Shown one piece after another: positions 1 through 8,613 of a stretch of 64,000 nt of DNA. The first letter of the stretch is position 1; each line of letters begins with the position of its first letter. Source of the DNA: Dokdonella_A soli. GTDB taxonomy: Bacteria > Pseudomonadota > Gammaproteobacteria > Xanthomonadales > Rhodanobacteraceae. A program made the translations under genes and the position numbers. The notes below the pieces were generated by a model. It made no database searches. It was not told the DNA's origin and saw only the letters and a list, made by a program, of their open reading frames with translations. Location: NCBI RefSeq assembly GCF_039523175.1, contig NZ_BAAAEU010000010.1:248001-312000 (forward strand), read 5' to 3'.

Positions 1-1
1 G

Positions 2-787
2 GAAGGCCGGGAGGGAGGGAAGGCGCCGCAGGCGCCGCCTCGCGAAGTACGGTTGTACGGCCTCAACGCCTGCCTCGCCGCATTCGCGAAGCGACCCGAA
101 GCGCTGCGCAAGGTGTATTTGACCGAGGCACGCATTCCGGCACTGAAACCCGTGCTTGCCTGGTGCGTGAAGCATCGTCTCGGCTATCGCATCGTCGAGG
201 AAGCCGATCTCGACAAGCTGACCGCATCGCGGCATCACGAGGGCGTGTGTTTCGATCTGCTGCGCGCACCGCCTGTCGATCTCGCACGCTGGCTGGCCAC
301 GCTGCCGCCGAAGCCCGCGCCATCGCTGCTGCTCTGGCTCGATGGTGTCGGCAATCCGCACAACCTCGGCGCACTGCTGCGCAGTGCCGCGCATTTCGGC
401 GTCGATGGCGTGATCGTGCCGGCTGATGCGGGTCTCGACGTGTCGGGCGCTGCCGCGCGGGTCGCCGAGGGCGCCGCGGAAGTGGTGCCGCTCGTGCAGG
501 CGGCGTCTGCATCGGACGCACTTACTGCGCTGCACTCGCGCGGATACGCGCTTGCCGCGACGGTGCCGCGTGACGGGGTTTCGCTGTATGCGACGCCGCT
601 GCCGCAGCGCCTCGTGCTGGTGTTCGGTGCCGAAGGCGAGGGCATGAGCGCGGCGTTGATCGAGGCGGCGGACCTGCGCCTGACCATTCCCGGCAGCGGC
701 GCGATCGAGAGCCTCAATGTCGCCGCCAGCGTGGCCGTGCTTCTTGGCGAGTGCTGGCGCCAGTCGCAGGCATCACACATTCGCTGA
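2..787 (+). CDS. TrmH/SpoU-family RNA 2'-O-ribose methyltransferase (5' end outside window)
   Basis: SAM-dependent ribose methyltransferase of the SpoU class, acting on rRNA or tRNA in the cytoplasm. The three SPOUT motifs are visible: NPHNLGALLRSAAHFG (motif 1), LVFGAEGEGMS (motif 2) and LTIPGSGAIESLNVAASVAVL (motif 3), which form the trefoil-knot cofactor site. An N-terminal substrate-binding region (LYGLNACLAAF onward) precedes them. The frame is open to the window edge and reads as a basic, Pro/Gly-rich tail, as is usual before LYGLNA in xanthomonad homologues. The TTG at 53 is therefore probably internal and the true start lies upstream. Which ribose is modified cannot be told from sequence alone. 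Confidence 0.88.
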   Translation, partial: EGREGGKAPQAPPREVRLYGLNACLAAFAKRPEALRKVYLTEARIPALKPVLAWCVKHRLGYRIVEEADLDKLTASRHHEGVCFDLLRAPPVDLARWLATLPPKPAPSLLLWLDGVGNPHNLGALLRSAAHFGVDGVIVPADAGLDVSGAAARVAEGAAEVVPLVQAASASDALTALHSRGYALAATVPRDGVSLYATPLPQRLVLVFGAEGEGMSAALIEAADLRLTIPGSGAIESLNVAASVAVLLGECWRQSQASHIR

Positions 788-853
788 GGTCGCCGTCATC
801 GAGCGGTAAGAAGCCTGGGGCACGCTGCGCGGTTTCGATCGGAGCCGCGTGCG

Positions 854-2056
854 ATGTCCAGCGTCATCACCGCGCCGCTGCCTGCCGTGCGAGACCTGCC
901 GGTCATGGACTGGTTGCGTTCGCTGCGGGTCGCGCTGATCGCCTACGCGTTCTCGCGCGGCTTGATCCTCGCGGTCTGGGTGCTCAGCGCGCAGCTGCAT
1001 CTGGATCATCCACCCGGGCGCGAGCAGCAGGCGATGCCGGCCGCCGAGATCGCGCCGGGCGCGCTGGCGCAGACGTTGCGCAACCTCGCGCTGTACAACG
1101 ATGGCGGCTGGTACCTGACCATCGCCGAGCACGGCTACGAGACGCGCCCGTTCGATGCCACGCGACTCGCGAACTGGGCGTTCTTCCCGTTGCACCCGCT
1201 GCTCTGGCGCGCAACCGCGGCGCTGGTGGGCGACCTGCCCGCGGCCGGTCTGTGGCTGGCGAATCTCGCGTTTCTCGCCGCGCTGGTCGTGCTGCACCGG
1301 CTCGCGCTCGCGCTCGGGCGTGATGCCGCCGGCTCGCAGCGCGTGGTGTTCGCACTGGCGTTGTTCCCGGTCAGCTACTTCTGTGCGCTGCCGTGGAGCG
1401 AGTCGCTGTTCCTGCTGCTCAGCGCGGGCGCGTTCCTCGCCGCGGTGCGCGAGCGCTGGGGCTGGATGGCGCTGCTCGGCATGCTGGCGACCGCGACGCG
1501 CCTTGCCGGCCTGTTCCTGCTGCCGGCGCTGGCGCTGTGGGTGTGGCCGCGCCGGCATGGGCTGTCAGCGCGGCCGTGGCTCGCGCTCGCACTGATCCCG
1601 CTCGGGCTTATCGCATTCATGCTGGAGCTGCACGTGGCGACCGGCAACGCGCTCGCGTTCAGCGGCATCCAGGCCGCGTGGGGGCGTCACCCGACGTTTC
1701 CGCTGGAACCGATCCTCGCGATCGCGCAGCAGCCGCGGCTCGCGATCGAGGATTGGAACTTCCGCTGGCTCAATCTCGCGGTAACGCTCGGGGGAGCCGC
1801 AGCGGTCGTCGCGTTGTGGCGGCGGCGCGAGCCGGCTCTGGCGGTGTTCCTGCTGCTCGGCCTCGCGGCGCCGCTCGCGAGCGGCACGCTGATGTCGATG
1901 GCACGCTACGCGCTCGGCTTGTTCCCGCTGGCGCTGGTGATCGCCGATCTCACCGCGGACCGCGCGGTCGAGCGCGGTTGGTTCGCGCTCTCGACCGCGC
2001 TGCTGGCGCTGATGTCCGCGGCATTCGCGCTCGGCATGACCTTCGCCGGAGCCTGA
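854..2056 (+). CDS. PIG-V-like mannosyltransferase-family integral membrane protein
   Basis: A 400-residue polytopic membrane protein with about eight to ten hydrophobic segments. Two features recall the bacterial PIG-V-like glycosyltransferase family: DGGWYLTIAEHGYE in the first periplasmic loop (around residue 80), the usual place of a catalytic acidic residue, and FPVSYFCALPWSESLFLLL around residue 175, which matches the FP-S-F---YSESLFL family signature. Such enzymes use polyprenyl-phosphate-linked sugars. The acceptor here is unknown. The start ATG at 854 follows a weak ribosome site. It is convergent with the M28 peptidase gene, 14 bases away, with no obvious terminator between. Confidence 0.7.
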   Translation: MSSVITAPLPAVRDLPVMDWLRSLRVALIAYAFSRGLILAVWVLSAQLHLDHPPGREQQAMPAAEIAPGALAQTLRNLALYNDGGWYLTIAEHGYETRPFDATRLANWAFFPLHPLLWRATAALVGDLPAAGLWLANLAFLAALVVLHRLALALGRDAAGSQRVVFALALFPVSYFCALPWSESLFLLLSAGAFLAAVRERWGWMALLGMLATATRLAGLFLLPALALWVWPRRHGLSARPWLALALIPLGLIAFMLELHVATGNALAFSGIQAAWGRHPTFPLEPILAIAQQPRLAIEDWNFRWLNLAVTLGGAAAVVALWRRREPALAVFLLLGLAAPLASGTLMSMARYALGLFPLALVIADLTADRAVERGWFALSTALLALMSAAFALGMTFAGA

Positions 2057-2070
2057 CGGAGTGAGCTGAT

Positions 2071-3504
2071 CTAGTCGCCGCGACCGTCGTTCGCGAACGC
2101 GCCGGGCGCCGAGCCGAAATCGCCCTCCGCCTGCGCGGCGAGGTACGCGGCCACCGCGTAGACGGCGACATTCTGACGCAGCTGCTCGGGATCGATCTTG
2201 TCGAGCGTGTCGTTCGCGGTGTGGTGCCAGTCGAAATAACGCGTCGCGTCCTGGTGCAGCGACAGCCCGGCCATGCCGACCGCATGCAGCGCCGACAGGT
2301 CCGAGCCCCCGTTCCCCGGCGCGCTCGCGTCGTATTCGACACCGAGCGGCTTCAGCACTTCCGCGATCTGCGCGACCGCGCCGCGCGCTTCGGGTTTGAC
2401 GCTGGCCGTGATCTTCCAGATGCGATCGGCGCCGGCATCCGATTCACTGCCGAGCACCGCGGACTTGATGTCCTTCGCGTGGCTCGCCGCGAACTCCTTG
2501 CCGCCATAGAGGCCCGCTTCCTCGTTCGCGAACGCGACGACGCGGATGCTGCGCGCCGGGCGCTGCGGCAACGCGGCGATCACATGCGCCGCGCCAACCG
2601 CGATGCCGACGCCGCTGGCGTCGTCGATCGCGCCGGTGCCCGGATCCCAGGAATCGAGGTGACCGCCCATCACGAAGTACTCGTTCGGCTTCTTGCTGCC
2701 GCGTAATTCCGCAATCACGTTCGCGCCCGTGTACTCGCCCTCGATGCCGCAATCGAGCGCAAGCTTGATCGTCACCGGCTGGCCGCGCTTGAGCACGCGT
2801 TCGAGCTGGTCCGCGTCGGTGCTGGCGAGAGCGGCCGCCGGGATCGGCGCGACGCCGTCTTCGTAGCGGGTCACGCCGGTATGCGGCAGGCGGCTGCTGT
2901 CGGTGCCGGCAGAGCGCAGCAGGAACGCGCTCGCGCCTTTGCTTGATGCGAGCGAGGGGCCCTGCGTGCGCACGGTCGAGCCAATGCCGTAGTCATGGCC
3001 GTCGCGATGCGCATGCATGCGCGCTCCGACGTACACGATCTTGCCGCGAACCATTGCGGAGTCCGCGGCCTTCAATGCATCGAACGAATCGAAGCCGACG
3101 ACGTCGCTGCTGATCCCGCCGGCCGGCGTGCCCGGCGAGTGGCCGAGCGCGAGCACGGCCAGCGGCTGCGCGAATGGCGCCACGATCTCGGCATGCTCAC
3201 TGCGGCGCACCCATTTCGGATAGGTGACCGGCTCGGTCCAGACCTTTTCGAAGCCGAGTGCCTTGAATTTCGCGATGACCCATTCGCGCGCCTTCGCGTC
3301 GTTCGCGCTGCCGGCGAGGCGGGCGCCGACTTCGGTGGTCAGGCCTTCAGTGAAGTTCCAGGCCGTGTTGTCGTGCAGCGCCTGTTCGCGCAATTGCGCC
3401 GCGGTCGTGAGTGCGGCGTCGGGAATCCGCGTCGGAGTGCCACCGATCGCGGATGTCACGGCAGTGGCGAGCAGGGCGGGCAAAAGGGTAAGAAACGGCT
3501 TCAC
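2071..3504 (-). CDS. Secreted M28-family metallopeptidase, carboxypeptidase Q-like
   Basis: A 477-residue exported zinc peptidase related to plasma glutamate carboxypeptidase (carboxypeptidase Q). The M28 metal ligands are in order: GGHLDSWDPG (His, Asp), GAIDDASG (bridging Asp), NEEAGLYGG (catalytic Glu plus Glu ligand), ESDAGAD (Asp) and HHTANDTLDKID (final His). A protease-associated domain sits between the N-terminus and the catalytic domain. I chose the GTG at 3504 because GGAGG lies six bases upstream and translation then begins directly with a signal peptide (KPFLTLLPALLATAVTSA). The longer frame from 3543 adds a basic stretch without a ribosome site. Likely degrades dipeptides in the periplasm. 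Confidence 0.9.
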   Translation of the reverse strand: MKPFLTLLPALLATAVTSAIGGTPTRIPDAALTTAAQLREQALHDNTAWNFTEGLTTEVGARLAGSANDAKAREWVIAKFKALGFEKVWTEPVTYPKWVRRSEHAEIVAPFAQPLAVLALGHSPGTPAGGISSDVVGFDSFDALKAADSAMVRGKIVYVGARMHAHRDGHDYGIGSTVRTQGPSLASSKGASAFLLRSAGTDSSRLPHTGVTRYEDGVAPIPAAALASTDADQLERVLKRGQPVTIKLALDCGIEGEYTGANVIAELRGSKKPNEYFVMGGHLDSWDPGTGAIDDASGVGIAVGAAHVIAALPQRPARSIRVVAFANEEAGLYGGKEFAASHAKDIKSAVLGSESDAGADRIWKITASVKPEARGAVAQIAEVLKPLGVEYDASAPGNGGSDLSALHAVGMAGLSLHQDATRYFDWHHTANDTLDKIDPEQLRQNVAVYAVAAYLAAQAEGDFGSAPGAFANDGRGD

Positions 3505-3739
3505 GCGGAACCTCCAGGCAGTCGGATGCCTACGATGCCGCAAAAACGTGCGCCAAGTCCGGTGCCGATCGTCATGGACGTCACGTCAGGCCGCGATTTT
3601 GCGTTGTATAGATAGCCGCGTCCGACAGTCGTCGCGACATGGGAGCGGAGTCGGTATCCGCCAGCAGAGGATCCGGGTCCGTAGTCGTTTCGGCGCGATG
3701 CGTTTTCCGCACGCGCGTCTCAACTGATAGGGAAAGCTC

Positions 3740-4558
3740 ATGAATCGCTTCGTACGTAACATGTGTCTCGCAACGTGCGTCGCGGCGGCCGCGCCGCTCT
3801 CGATCGCGGCATCGCGCATCGATGCCGACAACGGGTCGGCACCCTCGGCGGATCTGCCGTCGGTTGCCGCACAGCCCTGGAATGCGCAGCCGAGGGCTGT
3901 CCTGGACGGCGCATCGCCCACCGTTGCCGATGTGGGCGACGTGAACTCGTTCGGGCGCAACCTGCACTGGCTCGGACTCGCATTGGCCAACGTCGCCGTG
4001 GCCGGCGATTGCACCGGCACCGATCCGTCCATACCGTGCCAGACGCTTGCGCCGGCGCCGGCGACGACGAGCTTCAGCTTTACCGACGTCGCGCATATCG
4101 CGTTGCCGGAGAAGGCGTCCAATTCGCTGCTCTGCTACTGGTTCTCGCCGGTGCTGAGCTACGCCTTCAACAATCCGACCGCCGCGCCGGTCGTCGCGCG
4201 CCTGCGCTACAACCCCACGTTGACGGTGGAGAACCCGCTGCTCGCCACGCCAGGCCTGATCGATCCGACGACCGGAATGCCGTTCAGCGGCAAGCTGGAA
4301 ACCAGCATGACTTCGTCGCAGCTCTTCGAACTGCCCCTGCCGGCAGGCATGAGCGTCATCGAGCGCAAGCGCGATTCCTCGGTCTGCATGGCGGGGCTGC
4401 TGAGCCGGCAGGCCTTGGTCGAGACCTACGGCCTCACAGCCGCACAGGCCAAGGAGTTCTTCAAGCGGCCGACCACGGTGCGACTCAACATCAATGGCAG
4501 CGCACAGTATGTGGATCAGGCCGCAATGACCTTCGGTCTGCGCATCATCGGCGACTGA
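3740..4558 (+). CDS. Secreted protein of unknown function
   Basis: I do not recognise this 272-residue protein. It has a clear Sec signal peptide (charged MNRFVRN, hydrophobic core, AAAAPLSIAA cleavage region), so it is probably periplasmic or secreted. The mature part contains several cysteines (CTGTDPSIPC, LLCYWF, SSVCMAG) that could form disulfides, and stretches such as TAAPVVARLRYNPTLTV suggest beta structure. The ATG at 3740 follows GGGAAAGCTC. It is divergent from the M28 peptidase and convergent with mscL, with a strong hairpin just past its stop. Nothing nearby suggests a function. Confidence 0.7.
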   Translation: MNRFVRNMCLATCVAAAAPLSIAASRIDADNGSAPSADLPSVAAQPWNAQPRAVLDGASPTVADVGDVNSFGRNLHWLGLALANVAVAGDCTGTDPSIPCQTLAPAPATTSFSFTDVAHIALPEKASNSLLCYWFSPVLSYAFNNPTAAPVVARLRYNPTLTVENPLLATPGLIDPTTGMPFSGKLETSMTSSQLFELPLPAGMSVIERKRDSSVCMAGLLSRQALVETYGLTAAQAKEFFKRPTTVRLNINGSAQYVDQAAMTFGLRIIGD

Positions 4559-4570
4559 GCTGCAACGAAA

Positions 4571-4598
4571 AACGCCGGCGCTGCGAAGCGCCGGCGTT
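4571..4598 (-). terminator. Intrinsic terminator of mscL, shared hairpin
   Basis: A perfect 12-bp stem (AACGCCGGCGCT paired with AGCGCCGGCGTT) with a GCGA loop. On the minus strand it is followed by a run of five T, which fits termination of mscL. On the plus strand no U-tract follows, so it would be a weaker stop for the upstream secreted-protein gene. Confidence 0.85.
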
Positions 4599-4619
4599 GG
4601 TGGCCCTCGGCGGATGCGC

Positions 4620-5015
4620 CTACTTCGCCTTCAGCAGATCACGGATCTCGGTCAGCAGCACGACGTCCGCCGCCGGCGGTGCAGGCGCAGCCTCTTCCTT
4701 CTTGACCATGCGGTTCATCAGCTTGACCACCAGGAAGATCGCGAGCGCCACGATGGCGAACTGAATGATGGTGTTGAAGAACGAGCCGAACTGGATCGCG
4801 ACTTCGCCCTTGCCGTCCGCGCCGGCCGCCTTGAGCACCCATTTGTAGGCCGTGAAATCGACGCCGCCGATCAGCAGGCCAATGGGCGGCATGATGATCT
4901 GGTCGACCAGCGAGGTCACGATCTTGCCGAATGCCGCACCGATGACCACGCCGACCGCGAGGTCCATCACGTTGCCGCGCATCGCGAATGCCTTGAACTC
5001 CGATAACATGCTCAT
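4620..5015 (-). CDS. mscL: Large-conductance mechanosensitive channel MscL
   Basis: A 131-residue MscL, the pentameric inner-membrane emergency valve that opens under hypo-osmotic stress. The family N-terminus (SMLSEFKAFAMRGNVMDLAVGVVIGAAFGKIV, in parts) gives the S1 helix and pore-lining TM1. The second membrane span is FFNTIIQFAIVALAIFLVVKLM. The cytoplasmic helix ends in LLTEIRDLLKAK. I start at 5015 (MSMLSEF) because GGGAG lies six bases upstream; the frame continues open upstream but carries no MscL residues there. Single-gene unit with its own terminator. Confidence 0.97.
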   Translation of the reverse strand: MSMLSEFKAFAMRGNVMDLAVGVVIGAAFGKIVTSLVDQIIMPPIGLLIGGVDFTAYKWVLKAAGADGKGEVAIQFGSFFNTIIQFAIVALAIFLVVKLMNRMVKKEEAAPAPPAADVVLLTEIRDLLKAK

Positions 5016-5126
5016 GCTTGTCTCCCGCAAGACGCCGTTGAGATGCCGCAGTGTCAAGAGGCGGCGCACTACTGTACCGGAACGCCCTGCGCGCATAGAG
5101 CCGCGCGCTTTCCCTGACACAGAAAC

Positions 5127-5828
5127 TTACCTGGTTTCGTACCCGGCGACTCGCACTTCGAGCGTTCCGATGCCCTCGAGTTCGGCGTGCACGCGGTCAC
5201 CCCGTTGCAGCGCGGCGACGCCGGCCGGGGTGCCGGTGAAGATCAAGTCGCCGGGCGCGAGCGTCCACAGCTTCGAGAGTTCGTGAATGATCTCGGCTAC
5301 GCCGAATACCATGTCGGCGATGTCGGTCTGCTGGCGGCGCTCGCCGTTCACGTCGAGCGCGAGCCTCGCATGTTGGGGGTGACCCGTTTCGGCGACGCGG
5401 CGCAGCGCCGAAACCGGTGCCGAACCGTCGAAGCCTTTCGCTACATCCCACGGATGGCCCTTGGCCTTGGCGATGGCCTGAAGGTCGCGGCGCGTGAGGT
5501 CGAGGCCGACGCCGTAGCCGTACACGCAATCGAGCGCGTCCGCGACCGGGATATCCCGTCCGCCCCGTGCGAGCGCGACGATCATCTCGACTTCGTGGTG
5601 AAGATCGCGAGTTGCCGGCGGATAGGGAATGTCGGCGCCGTCGGTGACCACCGCGTCGGCCGGTTTCATGAAGAACATCGGCTGTGCGCGATCGACCGTC
5701 GCGCCCATCTCCTTCGCATGCTCGGCATAGTTGCGACCGATGCAGTAGATGCGATGGACTGGAAAACGCGCGTCGGTGCCGATGACCGGAACGCTCGGCG
5801 TGGGCGGCGGGATGACGACGTCGGACAT
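5127..5828 (-). CDS. Fumarylacetoacetate hydrolase-family protein (YcgM-like)
   Basis: A 233-residue single-domain FAH-family enzyme, much shorter than the true fumarylacetoacetase encoded at 52430. The fold's markers are present: IYCIGRNYAEHAKEMG near the N-terminus, FMKPADAVV, the metal-binding HHEVEMIVAL (Glu-x-Glu) with later Asp ligands in YGYGVGLDLTRRDLQ, and the C-terminal GDLIFTGTPAGV. Relatives are acylpyruvases or oxaloacetate decarboxylases. The exact substrate is not determined by sequence. No clear Shine-Dalgarno precedes the ATG at 5828. Confidence 0.88.
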   Translation of the reverse strand: MSDVVIPPPTPSVPVIGTDARFPVHRIYCIGRNYAEHAKEMGATVDRAQPMFFMKPADAVVTDGADIPYPPATRDLHHEVEMIVALARGGRDIPVADALDCVYGYGVGLDLTRRDLQAIAKAKGHPWDVAKGFDGSAPVSALRRVAETGHPQHARLALDVNGERRQQTDIADMVFGVAEIIHELSKLWTLAPGDLIFTGTPAGVAALQRGDRVHAELEGIGTLEVRVAGYETR

Positions 5829-5874
5829 AGGCGGGACTCACGGACGCGAGAACCGCAGGATAGCAGCGCGCGTT

Positions 5875-6315
5875 TCAGGTCTGCGCACGCGGCTTGTCCG
5901 CGCGCCGGTCGCGCCGCCACATCAGCTTCAGCCCGGACCAGGTCGCGTCGATCGCGCAGACCTTGATGTCGACCAGGCCGATCGGCAGCGCGAACGTGCG
6001 CACGGTGTCCTCGGTGATGTCGGTCGCGACGTCGGAGCCCTTCTTCGGCCACGATGCCCAGATCACTCCGGTGGCCGGCAATCTCGCGGACAGGGACTTC
6101 AGTTCGTTCGCGAGCTGCGTCGCCTTCACCGCAAAGACATGCGCGAGCTCGAAGTTGTCGCGCGTGCCGACCAGCATCAGCGCATCGGCTTCGGCACCGA
6201 CCAGCGCTGCGTAGTCGGACGGCGCATGGCGCACGAGTACGCGCTGCATCGGCGTGAGTCCGAGCTTCTGCCAGACCGGTTTGCCGGAATAGCCCGTTGC
6301 GCCCGATTGTGACAT
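5875..6315 (-). CDS. DUF3052-family protein
   Basis: A 146-residue protein matching the DUF3052 pattern: N-terminal TGYSGKPVWQKLGL, central VIWASWPKKGSDVATDITED and C-terminal GLVDIKVCAIDATWSGLKLMWRR. The family is widespread but biochemically uncharacterised. GGAG lies seven bases before the ATG at 6315. It is 46 bases upstream of the FAH-family gene on the same strand, so the two may be cotranscribed. Confidence 0.88.
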   Translation of the reverse strand: MSQSGATGYSGKPVWQKLGLTPMQRVLVRHAPSDYAALVGAEADALMLVGTRDNFELAHVFAVKATQLANELKSLSARLPATGVIWASWPKKGSDVATDITEDTVRTFALPIGLVDIKVCAIDATWSGLKLMWRRDRRADKPRAQT

Positions 6316-6419
6316 CTGTCATCTCCACGCCGTGATGGCGACGCCTTGCGGCACTACGGTGATGCGCAGAGTCTATGGCAGACTTGAGTATTGTGTTGGT
6401 TGCGCAGGGATATCGCAGA

Positions 6420-7658
6420 GTGGAAAAGTCCGATTTGTTGCATCAGCTGCGCATCGATCGCAGCGAGCCAGAAAAGCACTCGGGGGGCTCGCGCATATGG
6501 CTGGGCCTCGCCGTCGTCGTCGTGTTGGCCGCGCTTGCGGCGGCCGGCTGGTGGGTGCTGCGCGACGGCAAGACCTTCGAGGTGGAGGCCGCGACGGCCG
6601 CGGCGCCCGTAGGTGGCGCGGAGTCGATGGCGGTGCTGCAGGCGACCGGCTACGTGACCGCGCGCCGCCAGGCCACGGTGTCCGCGCAGATCACCGGCAC
6701 CATCATCGACGAGCATGTCGAGGAGGGCGAGCACGTCGAGGAAGGCCAGGTGCTTGCGCATCTGGATTCGTCCGCACAGCGCGCCGGCCTGGCACAGGCG
6801 ACTGCGCAGTTGCAGGCCGGGCAGGCACAGCTCGCGCAAATCCAGGCACAGATCGCGCAGAGCCGGCGCGATCTGACGCGCGCCGAGGATCTGGTCGGAC
6901 GCAAGCTGGTGTCGGCGCAATCGGTCGAGGTGGCACGCACTCAGGTCGCCACACAGCAGGCGCAACTGGCAGCGCAGCGCAAGCAGGTTGAGCTCGCGCA
7001 GGCCGGCGTGCAGAGCGCGCAGGTGCAGCTCAACTACTGCACGGTGCGTGCGCCGTTCAGTGGCGTGATCATCGCGAAGTCCGCCCAGGTCGGCGAGATC
7101 GTGTCGCCGCTATCGGCGGGTGGCGGTTTCACCCGCACCGGCATCGGCACGATCGTCGACATGGATTCGCTGGAGATCGAGGTCGACGTCAACGAGTCCT
7201 ACATCAACCGCGTGCTCGCGAAGCAGCCGACCGAAGCGGTGCTGGATGCCTATCCGGACTGGAAGATCCCCGGGCATGTGATCGCGATCATCCCGACGGC
7301 CGATCGCGGCAAGGCGACGGTCAAGGTACGCGTCCACCTGGACCAGAAGGATGCGCGCATCGTGCCGGACATGGGCGTGCGGGTGTCGTTCCTGGAGGAC
7401 CCCGGCAAAGCCGCCGCGCAGTCAGCCCCGGTGCCGAAGGGCGTTCTCGTGCCGCAGTCGGCGGTCGTGCAACGCGACGGCAAGAATGGCGTGTTCGCGA
7501 TCGACGGTGATCGCGCGCGCCTCAAGCCGGTGACGCCCGGACGGAACTACGGCGACTCGCGCCTCGTCGAGGGCATCGCCAGCGGCGTTCGCGTGGTCAG
7601 GCAGCCGGCGGCCGAAATGGCCGACGGGGTGAAAGTGGAAATCAAGACGTCGAAGTGA
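6420..7658 (+). CDS. MacA-like periplasmic adaptor (HlyD/RND-MFP family)
   Basis: A 412-residue membrane-fusion protein of an ABC exporter. After a short cytoplasmic tail (EKSDLLHQLRIDR) comes one membrane anchor (WLGLAVVVVLAALAAAGWWVL). Then follow a biotinyl-lipoyl half (GYVTARRQATVSAQITGTI), a long Gln/Ala-rich coiled-coil hairpin around residues 115-195, the second lipoyl half (LNYCTVRAPFSGVI) and beta-barrel domains. I chose the GTG at 6420 because AGGGA lies nine bases upstream and the family's EK-x-LL-x-L-x-ID start follows it. It heads a run with the ATPase at 7777 and two permeases, so it should link this inner-membrane exporter to an outer-membrane channel not encoded here. Confidence 0.9.
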   Translation: MEKSDLLHQLRIDRSEPEKHSGGSRIWLGLAVVVVLAALAAAGWWVLRDGKTFEVEAATAAAPVGGAESMAVLQATGYVTARRQATVSAQITGTIIDEHVEEGEHVEEGQVLAHLDSSAQRAGLAQATAQLQAGQAQLAQIQAQIAQSRRDLTRAEDLVGRKLVSAQSVEVARTQVATQQAQLAAQRKQVELAQAGVQSAQVQLNYCTVRAPFSGVIIAKSAQVGEIVSPLSAGGGFTRTGIGTIVDMDSLEIEVDVNESYINRVLAKQPTEAVLDAYPDWKIPGHVIAIIPTADRGKATVKVRVHLDQKDARIVPDMGVRVSFLEDPGKAAAQSAPVPKGVLVPQSAVVQRDGKNGVFAIDGDRARLKPVTPGRNYGDSRLVEGIASGVRVVRQPAAEMADGVKVEIKTSK

Positions 7659-7776
7659 ATCGATTGATCCAGCGCAATGTCGAAAACGGGATCTCTCGAT
7701 CGTCGTAAACCAACAAGGGCGCCGCAAGGCTGACTCGTTCCGAACACGCCGCACTCAAAACATCCGAGGAAACGTC

Positions 7777-8466
7777 ATGGCAAACCTGGTCGAAATCCGC
7801 AACCTCGCCAAGATCTACGAGCGCGGCAAGCAGAAGGTCGAGGTGCTGCATCACATCGAGCTCGACATCGCGCAGGGTGATTTCCTGGCATTGATGGGTC
7901 CGTCGGGCTCGGGCAAGACCACCTTGCTCAATCTGATCGGCGGCCTGGACACGCCCACGGACGGCAGCCTGAGCGTCGGCGGCGTGCGCATCGACAAGCT
8001 CGGTCAGGGCGCGCTGGCGAAGTGGCGCGCGTCGAATGTCGGTTTCATTTTCCAGTTCTACAATCTGCTGCCGATGCTGTCGGCGCAGAAGAATGTCGAA
8101 CTGCCGCTGTTGCTGACCAAACTCGGCGCAGCGCAGCGCAAGAAGAATGCTTCGGTCGCGTTGCAGCTCGTCGGCCTGGCCGATCGCGCATCGCACAAGC
8201 CGACCGAACTTTCCGGGGGTCAGCAACAACGCGTCGCGATTGCGCGTGCGATCGTGTCCGATCCGACCCTGCTGGTCTGCGACGAGCCCACCGGCGATCT
8301 CGACCGCCAGTCCGCCGAAGACGTGCTCGGCTTGTTGCAGACGCTCAACCGCGATCACGGCAAGACCATCGTCATGGTCACCCATGATCCGAAGGCGGCC
8401 GAGTACGCGAGCCATACGCTGCATCTGGACAAGGGCACGCTCGTCGAGCAAGCGGCGCACGCGTGA
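7777..8466 (+). CDS. ABC transporter ATPase, MacB/LolD class
   Basis: A 229-residue nucleotide-binding subunit. Walker A is GPSGSGKTT, the Q-loop is FQFYNLL, the signature is LSGGQQQR, Walker B is LLVCDEPTGDLD, and the switch histidine is in VTHDPKAAEY. The class powers MacB/LolCDE-type mechanotransmission rather than classical transport. Unlike MacB it carries no permease domain; two separate permease genes follow. GAGGAAAC lies just before the ATG. The gene is followed by a palindromic repeat (8474-8587) before the first permease. Confidence 0.94.
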   Translation: MANLVEIRNLAKIYERGKQKVEVLHHIELDIAQGDFLALMGPSGSGKTTLLNLIGGLDTPTDGSLSVGGVRIDKLGQGALAKWRASNVGFIFQFYNLLPMLSAQKNVELPLLLTKLGAAQRKKNASVALQLVGLADRASHKPTELSGGQQQRVAIARAIVSDPTLLVCDEPTGDLDRQSAEDVLGLLQTLNRDHGKTIVMVTHDPKAAEYASHTLHLDKGTLVEQAAHA

Positions 8467-8473
8467 TTTCGAG

Positions 8474-8587
8474 CCCCTCTCCCGCCGGGAGAGGGGTTGG
8501 GGGATGAGGGTTCGGAGGAGGCCGTGCCTCTGCCGAACCCGAACCCTCATCCGGCGCTCCGCGCCACCTTCTCCCGAGGGGAGAAGG
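8474..8587. repeat. MITE-like palindromic element, CCCTCTCCC family, copy 1
   Basis: A compound inverted repeat of about 114 bases. It has a terminal hairpin CCCCTCTCCCG/CGGGAGAGGGG, an inner pair of arms (GATGAGGGTTCGG against the complementary CCGAACC...CCTCATC), and a second terminal hairpin TTCTCCC/GGGAGAA. The same layout recurs at 53425-53633 and half of it at 55403-55441. It sits between the ATPase and permease genes of one operon. Confidence 0.75.
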
Positions 8588-8613
8588 AAAGGCTGCAACC
8601 TGTGAGGTTTGCA